Part shown: piece by piece, positions 22,971-33,380 of the stretch | Numbering within the stretch: position 1 is the first letter of the stretch | Layout: each line of letters opens with the position of its first letter | Origin: Halictus rubicundus | Lineage: Eukaryota > Arthropoda > Insecta > Hymenoptera > Halictidae | Assembly (NCBI RefSeq): GCF_050948215.1 | Contig: NC_135155.1 | Span: 16,457,001-16,521,000, forward strand | Length of the DNA: 64,000 nt | Direction of reading: 5' to 3' | Made by a program: the position numbers and the translations under genes | Notes under the pieces: model-generated | What the model saw: the letters and a program-made list of their open reading frames with translations, nothing else | What the model was told of the DNA's origin: nothing | The model's database searches: none

Positions 22971-23932
22971 TGAAAGAGTGGAGAGGAGCACGGGCCTATT
23001 ACGGATCAGTGGTTCTCACGTTGGTGCTTTCTTTCTGCTGTCCGCCGTGTGTTTTCATGCGAACGACATCCGGGGGGGGGGGGATTACAACGGCGGACGG
23101 TTCACGGTTTCCGGAGAGATTATGCCCTCTGTATCGTACACGGATTCACCGATATCGAGGTACGAACGTTGTAGCAACAAGAACGGGATTATCGGTAATC
23201 TGTAAATTTAATCCTTAGCTACGTACAGACGGAAGGAACGATACCGGTTTTAGGTTTAATAGATTCGGACCGTTCGATTCGTAGATCGAACGGATCATCC
23301 TCTATGCATAGCTTACATTTATGATTTCGCCGGGCTGAAACGGATATATAAATTGAAACCACCCGGGATTGCGTGTTATTGACAAGCACAAATGACACGT
23401 TTCGTATTTGTTCGCCTGTTAAACCATGAAAACCAGCGAGAGAGAGAGGGGGGGGGGGTAGGAGAGCTATAGGATACCCGGTTGCAAATATCCGTTCGTA
23501 CGCGAACGTGGCAGTTGAAAAGTTTTCTTTTTTTGCAAAAGCGCTCGCGCGGTTCGCGGTCCACGGTTCGATTAATTCGCGGAATCGGGGTTTCCATGCA
23601 ATCGTCGGTGCACGCGAAACTCGAGTCTATCCGCGAACAAACCGACATAATCCCAAAAGCAAAGTCTCGCTCGCAAAGCGAGCCGGCCAAACAGTCTGCC
23701 CCGACCGTTCCAAGCACCAAACAGCCGAAGGAGTAGTCTATTGTCCTCAATTGATCGGCAAACACCCCAAGGCCCTACGCGACGTCTTCCGTTGTTCCGT
23801 TACGGTAGCTTCGGGATAGAATCCATAAGAAACAAGTGTTACGGATCATTCGATTTCCCGCTGAGTTGTTACTAGACTGCTGGCTCCATATGCAAAATAG
23901 AAACATTCTGCGTCGATTGCGAGAAACAGTAG
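22968..23932. other. GC-rich unique sequence with G-runs
   Basis: Contains a G homopolymer at about 23071-23081 and a GA/G-rich tract at about 23437-23457. Antiparallel frames at 23376-23819 reach 129 codons but are chance frames in GC-rich DNA. No element was recognised. Confidence 0.4.
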
Positions 23933-24184
23933 TTAACCCTTAGCACTCGAGCGGCGACTCTGAAGCACCACTAGAAATTGTTGTGGCATTATTTCAAAGA
24001 AATTACAAAAAATAATACAAAATATTTGTTACATTACAAAATTTCTATTCAACAGATCACTCTAAACATTTAATTATTATACGTGGTAATCGGATTAGTT
24101 TCGTACGAATAAGATGAAAATATTCCAAGACGGAAGAAAAATTTTGGTTTTGTAATGAAAATAGCGCCGAGTGCAAAGGGTTAA
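23933..24184 (+). mobile_element. TTAA MITE, family B, single copy
   Basis: Spans 23937-24180 (244 bp) between TTAA at 23933-23936 and 24181-24184. Left end CCCTTAGCACTCGAGCGG; right end GCGCCGAGTGCAAAGGG. It shares the interior GAAATTGTTGTGGCATTATT with the 275-bp array, but its flanks are unrelated to the array spacer, so it is an ordinary dispersed insertion. Confidence 0.9.
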
Positions 24185-24288
24185 ATGAAAATTCATTTCA
24201 CCCGTCAACACTGAACCTACTTTCTTGTTAACATTTCGGGGTTCGCTCGTCCGATCCGAATTATGCGAGTTGGGTAGCTTCGCTGTTA

Positions 24289-24751
24289 TATTAGGGGTAG
24301 GTAGTCAATTATTTGCAACGAATTTGTTTTGTCTTTAGTTCTGTGCCTTCTGTCTTTAGTTCAGAACTATTGAAAAAGGGGGAATCTTTAGTCCATAGAA
24401 AAGATGTAACACTGCAAATTGACAATGCCCAGCCCTATACAGCGAAACTCACTCAGGAAAAAATCAAAGAATTGCAATGGGAAGTTTGACCGCACCCCAT
24501 CTCTGCAGCATTATTTAAGAAATAAAATATTCTGTAGAAGATGTCAGGAGGCACCTTGAGTCATATATTTGCTTCAAACCCTGGATTTCTATGAGAAGAT
24601 TGAAAATTTGCTGGAAAGATGGCAAACTGTCCTTGATAATGATGGAGACTATATAATAAATTAAGAAATAAAAACTTGAGTTTACTACAAGTTTCACTTC
24701 AAGTTCGTTTTAGATTTCAAAACAACTCATTACTTATGGGTCCCCCTAATA
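24289..24751 (+). mobile_element. internally deleted mariner element
   Basis: Spans 24291-24749 (459 bp) with TA duplications at 24289-24290 and 24750-24751. Left end TTAGGGGTAGGTAGTCAAT and right end mirroring TTAGGGGGACCCATAAGTAA are mariner-type inverted repeats. Full mariners are about 1.3 kb, so this copy has lost most of the gene and keeps only the 3' part of the transposase. Confidence 0.88.
24361..24665 (+). pseudogene. mariner transposase fragment
   Basis: One frame reads LLKKGESLVHRKDVTLQIDN followed by AQPYTAKLTQEKIKELQWEV and a TGA stop. This matches the mariner region around the second catalytic aspartate (HDNARPHTA-type motif). The region with the third catalytic aspartate (SPDLAPSD-type) is deleted. 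A shifted frame further on reads LDFYEKIENLLERWQTVLDN, the conserved C terminus, ending at a TAA near 24662. Stops and shifts mean no active enzyme. Confidence 0.88.
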
Positions 24752-25982
24752 CATAGGGGTGCTCGGGAAGTCGCGAGCGACAGCGCGGATTCCGTTATGG
24801 GCGCGACGCGACGCGACGGTGCAACCGGAGGCGAAATCGATACCTGCCGGTATATCGACTCGACTCGATGCACTTGGCTGCATCTCGCGATACACGGACC
24901 CGAATCGGTTTGACCTTCTACTACTTTCTCCGTGTCGTTTCCGACGGCGACACACCGTCGATTCCTTTACGGCTGGGGACGTTCGTTTTTCTCGTTTCTT
25001 TTTTTCTTTTTTTATTTCCGGCCTTTTTCACGGACGCGGTTTGATTTACGCAGCCCTGTCGATCCTCTCCGAGATAATGTTCGCCGATCGGGAAGACTGC
25101 CGGATTAAAGGCTGGAGTGACGAATGAGACGCGAATAGCGAAGATAATGCGGTCCTATCCGGCCCTCCGAGGACGCCTGAGATCTTCATACCGATATCAT
25201 TCTGGCCGGGAGATAAGTGGCGCTAAGCACACCCCCCGAAGATGGTGACGCCGATAGCACCCTAGGCAGTTTCTGCTTCCTATTTGTAACCATCCGAACC
25301 GAGATCCTCCAGGATCTGACGTTCGTAATCGACGCGGCTGCCTTCCAGCCTGCTCGTTTAGGCTTCGTTTAGACCGCTTTTGCGCGGGGATGAACGAACC
25401 GTTCGCATACGGGAGAATAGGGTCATATACAGTTCGTGAGACACAGAAATAAAAAATGAGCAAAATTTTTGTACACATCATCGGTGAATGGAAATCGACT
25501 TCGCTTCGTAGCATCGAAAAACACGGAGACGTAAAAGTTCATTTTATGAATCAATTCGATCGATATTAAACGAATTGCCAGCACAAATTGTAGTACATGT
25601 GATCGTCGCGAATACTTTTCGTTGCGCATAAAATTCTATTCGAGTGTAACAAACTCGTAATTGGACCTTCCAATTTCTCCGAACAGGTGAGATTTTAATT
25701 TATTCTGTCGGATGCGAGGGAAATCCGATACACGTCGATCATCGTACGCTCCGTGCACAAATAGCACGCGAGAGGGAACAATATCCATGAATGGGAACGA
25801 CGACGGTTATGTTTGATTGCCATTCGGGGAAAAAACCCAATGAAATTTATTAGATACGCGGTACTCCACGGAGGTCCGAACGAATTTTGCTTGGTCCCGT
25901 GTTTAGGCGCTCATCTGACCAACGAGTAATTCCAATTAATTCCTTGCGTTTCGGACAGAGCTTCTTTTAGATATATCTTATG
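24752..25982. other. unique sequence, GC-rich at 24750-25200
   Basis: Contains antiparallel frames at 24746-25127 (up to 122 codons) and 25197-25629, with no domain. No repeats recognised. Appears single-copy. Confidence 0.4.
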
Positions 25983-26062
25983 ATATATCGTAACACCAAA
26001 CTCGCTACTACTATTATTTACCGAGTTATTAGCAAATAATGGACGGATGTACTACTCCGTCG
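25983..26062 (+). repeat. duplicated empty target site
   Basis: This 80-bp sequence, from ATATATCGTAACACC to TACTCCGTCG, is the uninterrupted form of the DNA flanking the element at 26209-27164. The left half recurs at 26175-26208 and the right half at 27165-27213. A tandem duplication of about 192 bp seems to have preceded the insertion, leaving this copy as a local empty-site control. Confidence 0.9.
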
Positions 26063-26205
26063 ACAGAACTCTGGAAATTTTTCTAAGTCCCACCGCTAAG
26101 AGGAAACTTTTTCCGTATCGGTCCTAGACGATTTTCGACGTGATATCACTGTAATATAGACGGTTTCTAACAATATATATCATAACACCAAACTCGCTAC
26201 TACTA

Positions 26206-27167
26206 TTACACTGTCCAACACCAAAAAAATTTTGCAATACCTGTTGGGTGATTCTTATACACTTTGTCATCCTAAAACCGAATCTGAAAGTAGAATTGCT
26301 CCATCACGCAACGTTTTCGAAAAATTTTGATTTTTGTAAAAATGCACGATTTTGATACGAAACGACGTGTTACGCAAAAACTAAATACGCGAGAAAGTTC
26401 AAATTTGAGTCAAGAGATAGAGGGGACTCTCCTCTACATATTCATATAGTCAATTATATTTTTATGTACTTCCTAATAGTTGTAAATGGTTGTTAAAGTT
26501 TGAAAATGTGCCGACGCGGGTACTTTGTACGCTCTATTTTTGTGTTTATGTGAAAAATCCTTTATCTAGCAGGAATTTACTATACAGGAATGCATTCTAC
26601 AGACATTTCTGGTAAAGAAACCATTCACGAAAAGTATTTGGTTCCCTTAATGTACGAGAAGGATCAGAAAATGTTAATTGACAGCGTGTGCGCGACGCGT
26701 TCGCGCCAGACGGCCATTGCAGCCTTTTCGCGACTCGCCAGGGCCGTCGCTATGCGTAGTCGACGTTGGTACCACTCAAGTATGTCTTTGCTTACTATGC
26801 TTAATTAAATACATTTTTTTTGTCTTTTTGGGTGCCAATCATTACGAAAGATTATAAAAATACGAGTTATATTCACATTTCATTGTGTACATATTGACTG
26901 TATTTCATATTGACTATATGAATATGTAGAGGAGAGTCCCCTCTATCTCTTGACTGAAATTTGAACTTTCTCGCGTATTTAGTTTTTGCGTAACACGTCG
27001 TTTCGTATCAAAATCGGGCATTTTTACAAAAACCAAAATTTTTCGAAAACGTTGCATGATGGAGCAATTCTACTTTCAGATTCGGTTTTAGGATGACAAA
27101 GTGTATAAGAATCACCCAACAGGTATTGCAAAACTCGAAAAAAGTTTAATTTTGTTGGACAGTGTTA
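26206..27167. mobile_element. 956-bp long-TIR element, CACTG ends, TTA duplication
   Basis: Spans 26209-27164. Both ends read CACTGTCCAACA inward. Inverted arms of about 240 bp are nearly identical, for example CCTGTTGGGTGATTCTTATA and GACGTGTTACGCAAAAAC on both sides. The flanking TTA at 26206-26208 and 27165-27167 is confirmed as a 3-bp duplication by the empty site at 25983-26062. CACTG ends plus a 3-bp duplication fit the CACTA/EnSpm group; PIF/Harbinger also makes TTA-type duplications, so the superfamily is tentative. The centre holds one 72-codon frame (26590-26808) of no known type. Confidence 0.88.
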
Positions 27168-27213
27168 TTTACCGAGTTATTAGCAAATAATGGACGGATG
27201 TACTACTCCGTCG

Positions 27214-28909
27214 GACGTTGGACGAAAAGGAGGAGGAACAAGAAAAAAAAATCTTGCGAAAAATAATTCCGTCCGTACGTTGTTTTACGCGACACGAGAC
27301 CGGAGTTACTTTTCGCAAACGACGAGCCAGCAGTCGTCGAGGGTGCCTGGCGCCAGTCACCGTGACCGTTTTTCGAATTTGGTTGCCGGTGACAAGAATT
27401 TATGATTGAATCGCCGGGGGTTCGATCGATTTTTTCATTTTCGCCGAGTTTTTCCGAAGAACCCGCGCACGTAGAACAGATTTCACGCCGATGGGAGCGA
27501 CATGCTCGGCGAAGTGTGATTTGAAGTTCGACGCGGACGTAGATTGATTTCCAGCCGCGCCAATGAGAACGGCTACGGTTCTAGAATGAGCCCGATGTAG
27601 AATCATCCCCGGTATGTCCCTCTACTGCCAGTTATGAATTCATAACGAGGAGTCGTCATCTAGCGACGGGGGAGGGAGGAATTGCAAAATCAATTTCATC
27701 AAACAGTACTCGATTATTAAAACGACGAGATTACTGCTCGACAGGCAAAAGAAATTCGAATATAATACTCTGCGAGCGAAGAAAATGGATCAAGCTGAAT
27801 AAATTATATTTCACAATCCTTCCAATCGCTTCGACTTTTGCCTACGACTTTATGTTTCTCATGAATAATTTAGTCTCGATGTCGCAGAGTCATTGTCGTC
27901 GTAAATTCGTTGCTGCTGCAACAGAATTTTTAATATTCGTGTCGAAAAGTATGTCATAGAAGCTATCGAGTCCGCAGCATAGTTTTAAATTTTTAATTAA
28001 AATTTTTTAAGTCGAGAGTTTTGGATAAAAATTTTTAGTAACGTCTGCTCTACAACTTCCTCATTTTATAGTGCAATTGCAGGTCGTGGAGCACGAATTA
28101 TTTTGTACGGTCTATTTGTTTTCTGCAATTTGCAACAAATAAATAAAGGAAATGGGGATTAACGCTCGACAAACAATCGGAAAATATTCGAATCGTTTGA
28201 CTGATTCATTTTTATTTTCCAGCCGATTTTTCCATTCGATCTCTTCGTCAAAGGCTGGGCGCAGAGACGAAAGCTCGAAGGGACGGGAAACTAGCACGAT
28301 AAATCGAAAAGGAACACGACAACACACACCCCGTCGAAACCGTTTGAATTTGCTTCCCGTTCCTTTCATGCAGACATTGCAGCGTTGCTAACGCCTCTTC
28401 TCCGAAGCATTTCTTCGTTTCGCGTGCTCGCGATTTTCTTCCCCTTCGCGTCGAACCCTTTGTCGAACCTTTTCAAACGGCAGGCACGATTTTTTGAACT
28501 TCTTTATCCCGTTGCCTCCGCCCTAAGAGGATTCGTCGAGAGACGTAACGACAGCGATCGCGATTCTCCGTGCAACGATTGTTCAGAATTCAAACAACAA
28601 ACGTTTCAATTTCTAATTTCGAAGAAATCAAATTCCACTTAATAAAAAATCTATTTCACAAAATGTTAACTTGCATGAACACGTTCAGTCGCATGACATT
28701 GCCCATTGTCTATTGCACGTGGAATTCCGTATTGTTCAAAACATCTTTAGCGCCTTTCCCAAGGTATGCAATCCTCAGTGCACACTGTTCTTTTTATTTC
28801 TGCAGCGAACAAATGCAGTTATGGGAATGTCGGCGCTACACTAATTTTCCGAAACCTCTTCTCCTTCTCCACTACAAAAAAAGAAAGGAAGACGCAACCG
28901 TTTAAAGAA
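27214..28909. other. unique sequence, no gene seen
   Basis: Mixed DNA with GC-richer segments at 27214-27660 and 28250-28600. Frames are under 112 codons (28570-28905) without domains. No repeats found. Confidence 0.4.
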
Positions 28910-29060
28910 ACTACGGTAAACTACTGGATAATTGTCCAAAACACGGGTCCGGCCAGGGACAATTATCGGCTAGAAGATATTATTCTTCGATCCACTGCCG
29001 AACGTAGAAAAGGGCAGAGTAGCTCGAGGGCCTTGGTCGCTGAGAAATGTAAACATAATA
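28910..29060 (+). mobile_element. family D MITE fragment
   Basis: A diverged family D fragment with ACACGGGTCCGGCCAG, a CGATCCACTGCCGAACGTAG block matching 30450 and 42127, and CTCGAGGGCCTTGGTCGC. Its outer end is eroded and the partner end is absent. Confidence 0.55.
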
Positions 29061-29177
29061 ATATGATAATGAACAAATCTCAATACGATAATAATAATGT
29101 TGATATGATTGCGATAGGAAGTCACTTCCATCGTTCATTAAGTAAATATTATTTTTTCATTGGAAAAACGCCACGAA

Positions 29178-29378
29178 TACAGTGAATTCCCGATATAAGT
29201 CACTTGCGCGGTTCTGGCGAGTGACACTTAGACGAAATCTGTGGTTCTCGGCGAACGTTGCATTCGAAATACACAGGGCACGCTGGAAATGTAAGAGGCG
29301 CTATCCGTGGTGGTGTGGGTAGTCCCAGTGACCTTTAAACGCGAGGCCCGCAGTGACTTATATCGGGAATTCGCTGTA
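29178..29378 (+). mobile_element. TA MITE, family E, copy 1
   Basis: Spans 29180-29376 (197 bp) with TA on both sides. Left end CAGTGAATTCCCGATATAAG; right end mirrors it (CTTATATCGGGAATTCGCTG). Interior: CTTGCGCGGTTCTGG, TGTGGTTCTCGGCGAACG, GGTAGTCCCAGTGACCTTTA. Ends are close to family D (CAGTGAATTCTCGATATATG), so D and E probably share a mobilising transposase. Copies: 30720 and 31278, same orientation. Confidence 0.9.
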
Positions 29379-29394
29379 TCTTGGTGAGATCCCA

Positions 29395-29535
29395 TACAAA
29401 AATAATGTTTACACTCCTCGTGGACCTCGCGAGCTTTTGGGCTCCTCACGGCGTAAACTCTGCGGTGGTGGGGATGGTTCTGGGACAATTGTAGGCTAGA
29501 CATTTGGGACATTTATCGAGTAGAGTCCTGGCGTC
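29395..29535 (+). mobile_element. family D MITE fragment
   Basis: Contains TGTTTACACTCCTCG, a GGGACAATTGTAGGCTAGAC block and ends GACATTTATCGAGTAGAGTC, matching a variant half also seen at 39548-39664. Truncated at the left. Confidence 0.55.
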
Positions 29536-30381
29536 GAAGTCGAAAACTTGAGAATTCCGCCACTTTCCGCGGCTGTAAGGGTGCACTGTAGACAAATTTA
29601 TTACCGGATGTGCAAACGCGGCGCCCGCGTTCCAATAAAACACTCTTCACCGTGCTGTTTAAGTTCTTCCCTCAATCTCGGACCGTTCCCGATCGTAAAG
29701 AGGGGAATTCCTTTCTTGGTCAGTTGGCCGCGTTTTACAGGAGGATCGGAAGAATCCGCGATGCTCGAAGCGGCGCTCGCTGAAGAATGGGTTGGCAAAC
29801 GGCCACCCATAAATAGTTTATGACACAAACGGGTCATATCTTATAACAAGGTAATTCTGTTCCGAGACAATTTACCTTTTTTTCCCTGCCCCCGGTAGCG
29901 CGCGGGGCGAGTTACGCGAGTGTCGTTGCGACAATATGGAAACGTTAACAAACGTATGCATACAAATCCCCTTAATTTCCAGGCAAACATGCAGATGGGA
30001 TTCGCGATTGCTCGGAGCCGTAGCGACGAGCAATACAATGTTCTCCGACAAACAAAAACTACAATTCTACCGACAACGAAGGACGGAAATGATATATCCG
30101 TTCGAGGAAATCCCTCGGCGCCTTTCCGACTGCGAAAAGACGGAGAGATTGAAGTACCAAGCCATCGTTCAGCTTTACCCATCCTCAGAACTGTCAACTG
30201 CTATCCTCGAGAAACATGAATTGGTATACTAACCAGACAGCGATCTTTCTCTTTTTCTAACTTCCAAGATCGGAGGCGATCCGATTTAGTTGAGACACCC
30301 TGTATGTGGGACTGGTTGTTTCCAGCAACCGTTGTATGAATCAAATGACAGATTGAAGCAGCAAGCGAACGATGAGCATTC
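29536..30381. other. unique sequence with a lone MITE end
   Basis: Mixed DNA with antiparallel frames at 29548-30232 (up to 118 codons) lacking domains. GAGACACCCTGTA at about 30291-30303 matches the right end of the CAGGGTGTCCC MITE at 20891-21178; the rest of that element is missing. Confidence 0.4.
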
Positions 30382-30694
30382 CAGTCTTTCCTCGATATAT
30401 GTCCTCAACACGGGTCTACCCAGTGACATATATCGTCCAGGAGATACTATTCTTTAATCCACGCCGAACGAAGAAAAGAACAGCCAAGTTCTACAGGCTT
30501 CGATTCATGGCCTCTCAGGGAGTATACCCCGCGACGTTTATCACGCAGACCTTGGCGACTTATATAGAGAAATCACCTGCTTTCCCGCTCACGAGTTTAA
30601 ACTTGTTCACATTCAGTTTGCCACGAGTTCTGGGACTTTTATTGGCCAGACATTCGGGACATACATCGAGAAAAGACTGTATCTTCAGAGCTAA
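30382..30694. mobile_element. family D MITE plus adjoining fragment
   Basis: 30382-30579 runs from CAGTCTTTCCTCGATATATG to GAGAAATCACCTG and includes TATCGTCCAGGAGATAC and CCGCGACGTTTATCACGCAG, a complete but mutated copy. It continues into CTTTCCCGCTCACGAGTTTA, the same flank found in the 280-bp satellite. A second end fragment, GGGACATACATCGAGAAAAG, lies at 30629-30694. Confidence 0.7.
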
Positions 30695-30717
30695 CTTTCC
30701 TTGGGAAACCTGTAGTA

Positions 30718-30892
30718 CAGTGAATTCCCGATATAAGTCACTTGCGCGGTTCTGGCAGAGTGACACGTAGACGAAACCTGTGGTTCTCGCCGAACGTTGC
30801 ATTTGAAATGTAAAAGTGACGTGGTGGTGTGGGTAGTCCCAGCGACCTTTAAACGCGAGGCTCGCAATGACTTATATCGGGAATTCACTGTG
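30718..30892 (+). mobile_element. TA MITE, family E, copy 2
   Basis: Spans 30720-30890 (171 bp), preceded by TA; the right flank is TG. It has the same ends and interior as 29180-29376 but is about 26 bp shorter in the middle. Confidence 0.88.
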
Positions 30893-31275
30893 TCATGGTG
30901 TTAACCGTGATCATTCTGTTTGTGAGTAACTCCCAAGTTCGGTCGTTTCTGGTGAGTTTACGCGACTCGTTCGCGTTCCCGATTAATTGTCTCGTTCCGC
31001 TGATGGAGCTCGATCCACTTAGTCGCTGGCAGACGACGACGTTGATGTCTGATTGAAGCCATGCGAAACGTTAGGCACGCGCTGATCCGTGCTTTCCGTG
31101 CCCTCGCGCCTCCGCTCGCTACCCTTCGACGTGCACACGCCAATCAATTTATGAAACAACGCCCCGCCCGATGTTTATCCTTCATCAACGCCTTATTTAC
31201 CGAGGAGACTGCCGGGAATACACATCGAGTCGTCTTCGGCCGAGATGCGCGTCAAAGCGGCAGCTGACGCGGAGA
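30893..31275. other. unique sequence, GC-rich
   Basis: Single-copy-looking DNA between two family E MITEs. Two antiparallel frames of 61-68 codons show no domain. Confidence 0.4.
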
Positions 31276-31477
31276 TACAGTGAATTCCCGATATAAGTCA
31301 CTTGCGCGGTCCTGGCGAGTGACACTTAGACGAAATCTGTGGTTCTCGCCGAACGCTGCAATCGAAATACACAGTGCACGCTCGGAAACGTAAACGTCAC
31401 TATCCGTGGTGATGCGGGTAGTCCCAGTGACATTTAAACGCAAGGCTCGCAGTGACTTATATCGGGAATTCGGTGTA
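31276..31477 (+). mobile_element. TA MITE, family E, copy 3
   Basis: Spans 31278-31475 (198 bp) with TA at both sides (31276-31277, 31476-31477). Left CAGTGAATTCCCGATATAAG; right ...ATCGGGAATTCGGTG. Very similar to copy 1. Confidence 0.9.
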
Positions 31478-31800
31478 TCCACGTGTCGGCGTGAAAATAA
31501 CAAAAATTGTAAGAAACTGCGATTTCACTCTTAAATTCATAGATTTACACATCCTACAATGGCTATAGTTTTTTTATGCGTCAACCGACTTCAATTTAAA
31601 CTTTGTGCATGTATGTATGTAACTTACTTAGATCTACAAAAGGGACCTTAAAATTTTCACAGACACAGACAAAAAACTTAAAAATTTTCTTCACCATTAC
31701 GACCGACAGCAATTTAAAAAAAAAATATATTTATGTATTACTCGGTAAATTAATCCTTCTCGCATCTCCAACAAATGAAAGCCGTTTGGTCCAATTTTAA
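31478..31800. other. AT-rich unique sequence
   Basis: AT-rich, with A-runs and a 65-codon lysine-rich frame at 31603-31800 that has no domain. Nothing else seen. Confidence 0.4.
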
Positions 31801-32210
31801 ATTCGTCGAACTTCGATACATATGGCAATTTCAAGAATGATGTCGACGACAGAACAGTAATTAATTCATTGCTTGCAAATAGTACTTGAGATTCTTGAAG
31901 GGATGTAAAATATCGGAAAAGGATGATGGACCACTTCGGTAGTGGGGATAGTTCCGCGACGTTTATCGTGCAGGTCTTGGCGACATATATAGAGAAATCG
32001 CTGTACCTGCTTTCCCGTTCACGAGTTTAAACTTGGAGAAATATTAATTACAATCTAATGAGATTACAATCTGTTTTGATCCGTGTCGAACCTCGATACA
32101 TATGGCAATTTCAAGAATGATGTCGATGACAGAACAGTAATTAATTCATTGCTTGCAAATAGTACTTGAGATTCTTGAAGGGATGTAAAATATCGGAAAA
32201 GGATGATCGA
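31801..32210 (-). repeat. 280-bp satellite, inverted partner, about 1.5 units
   Basis: The block TTCGATACATATGGCAATTT occurs at 31812 and again 280 bp later at 32092, as inverted copies of the array at 38377-39279. One half-MITE (family D, GGCGACATATATAGAGAAAT, ending at 32003) lies between them. The second unit ends near 32210. Confidence 0.9.
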
Positions 32211-32531
32211 AAACTACTTTCAAAAAAAAAAGAAAAAAGAAAAGAATGTTCGAATTCCAGCGTAAAAATTCGCACGAACATCTCCGGGCGCCTAACATTT
32301 AGCCCCGTATTTTCTTAGGCGTTTTGTTCGGGGCGGAGTAACGTTCATGGTTGTTTTGGTAACGCAGCGATTAGCGTTTGATCGGGCGGCGTGTAATTAA
32401 ATTAAACCCATCGGCGCCGCGATTTGCCCAACTTTGTTTGCCGGAATTAATTAATTAGTCAATTGATAGCCGCATTGTGGAAGTTTAATCTTGAACGAAT
32501 TACTCGATAATGATCGAACGAGAGAGATAGT

Positions 32532-32568
<37 letters not shown>

Positions 32569-33380
32569 AGAGAGAGGAGAGGAGAGGAAGGGGGATACTA
32601 TTCGTCTCGTGCCGGCGTCCGCGACTGTAACGGAAGGTTCTCCATTAATTCCCGGGAAAGCGGAGGAGATAAACGAACGCGGCGGCCGAAACGAAGAGAG
32701 GAGAGCACCGTTGAAAGCGGATAAACTGAAAAGTTTATATTCTTTAAAAAGAAGATTCATGTCGAAGTTTCACCCGGCGATAGTTTATCAAGCTCAATGG
32801 CAATCTTCGAGGAAACTCGATCGTTCCGTTGCAGAATGCAGTCCCTCGAAACCTTTCCGACAATTTGCCATCGGATTGTTTTCGGCCAGCTGTGTTCCGA
32901 AGTCCCTCCCCACCCCTCCTCTCCCAATTAGCTTAACCCCTTCCACCATAACATCGAGTCAGGCTCGCGATAAAGATTTTCAACAGGTTCTGTACGTTAT
33001 TAATTTCCCGTATACCGAAACCAAATTCTATTCTGCTGTCGATGTACTCGGTGGAGAATGCATAGAATAAATATACAAGAACTTCCAATCACTGTAACCG
33101 CAAAATAACTTGTAGTGCAAGGTGTTGGAGTATACACCGAAATGCACGAAACATGCGGAGAGGAAGGTCATTTTCGACCTGCGGTTTATTGCACCTCGGA
33201 CACCGCCTTTTTTCCGTATTAATGATTAATTAAAGGGCCTAAGGAGGAAGAAGGCAACCGTCAGTCCAAGCCAGTAACAGCTCCCATAATTCTATTCCAA
33301 CTACCGATAGTCACACTTTCAGTGTATCAGTCAAGTACAGAATTGTGTTCTACGCGAACAATATTAACCAAGCTGATCAA
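32211..33380. other. unique sequence with (AG)n tract
   Basis: An (AG)16-type microsatellite at 32534-32566 is followed by GC-richer DNA with a 153-codon frame (32609-33070, +) lacking a domain. No repeats of the families above. Confidence 0.4.

Noticed and set aside
22855..23205. Arg-Glu-rich protein frame
   Set aside because: Produced by the (AG)n run at 22904-22967.
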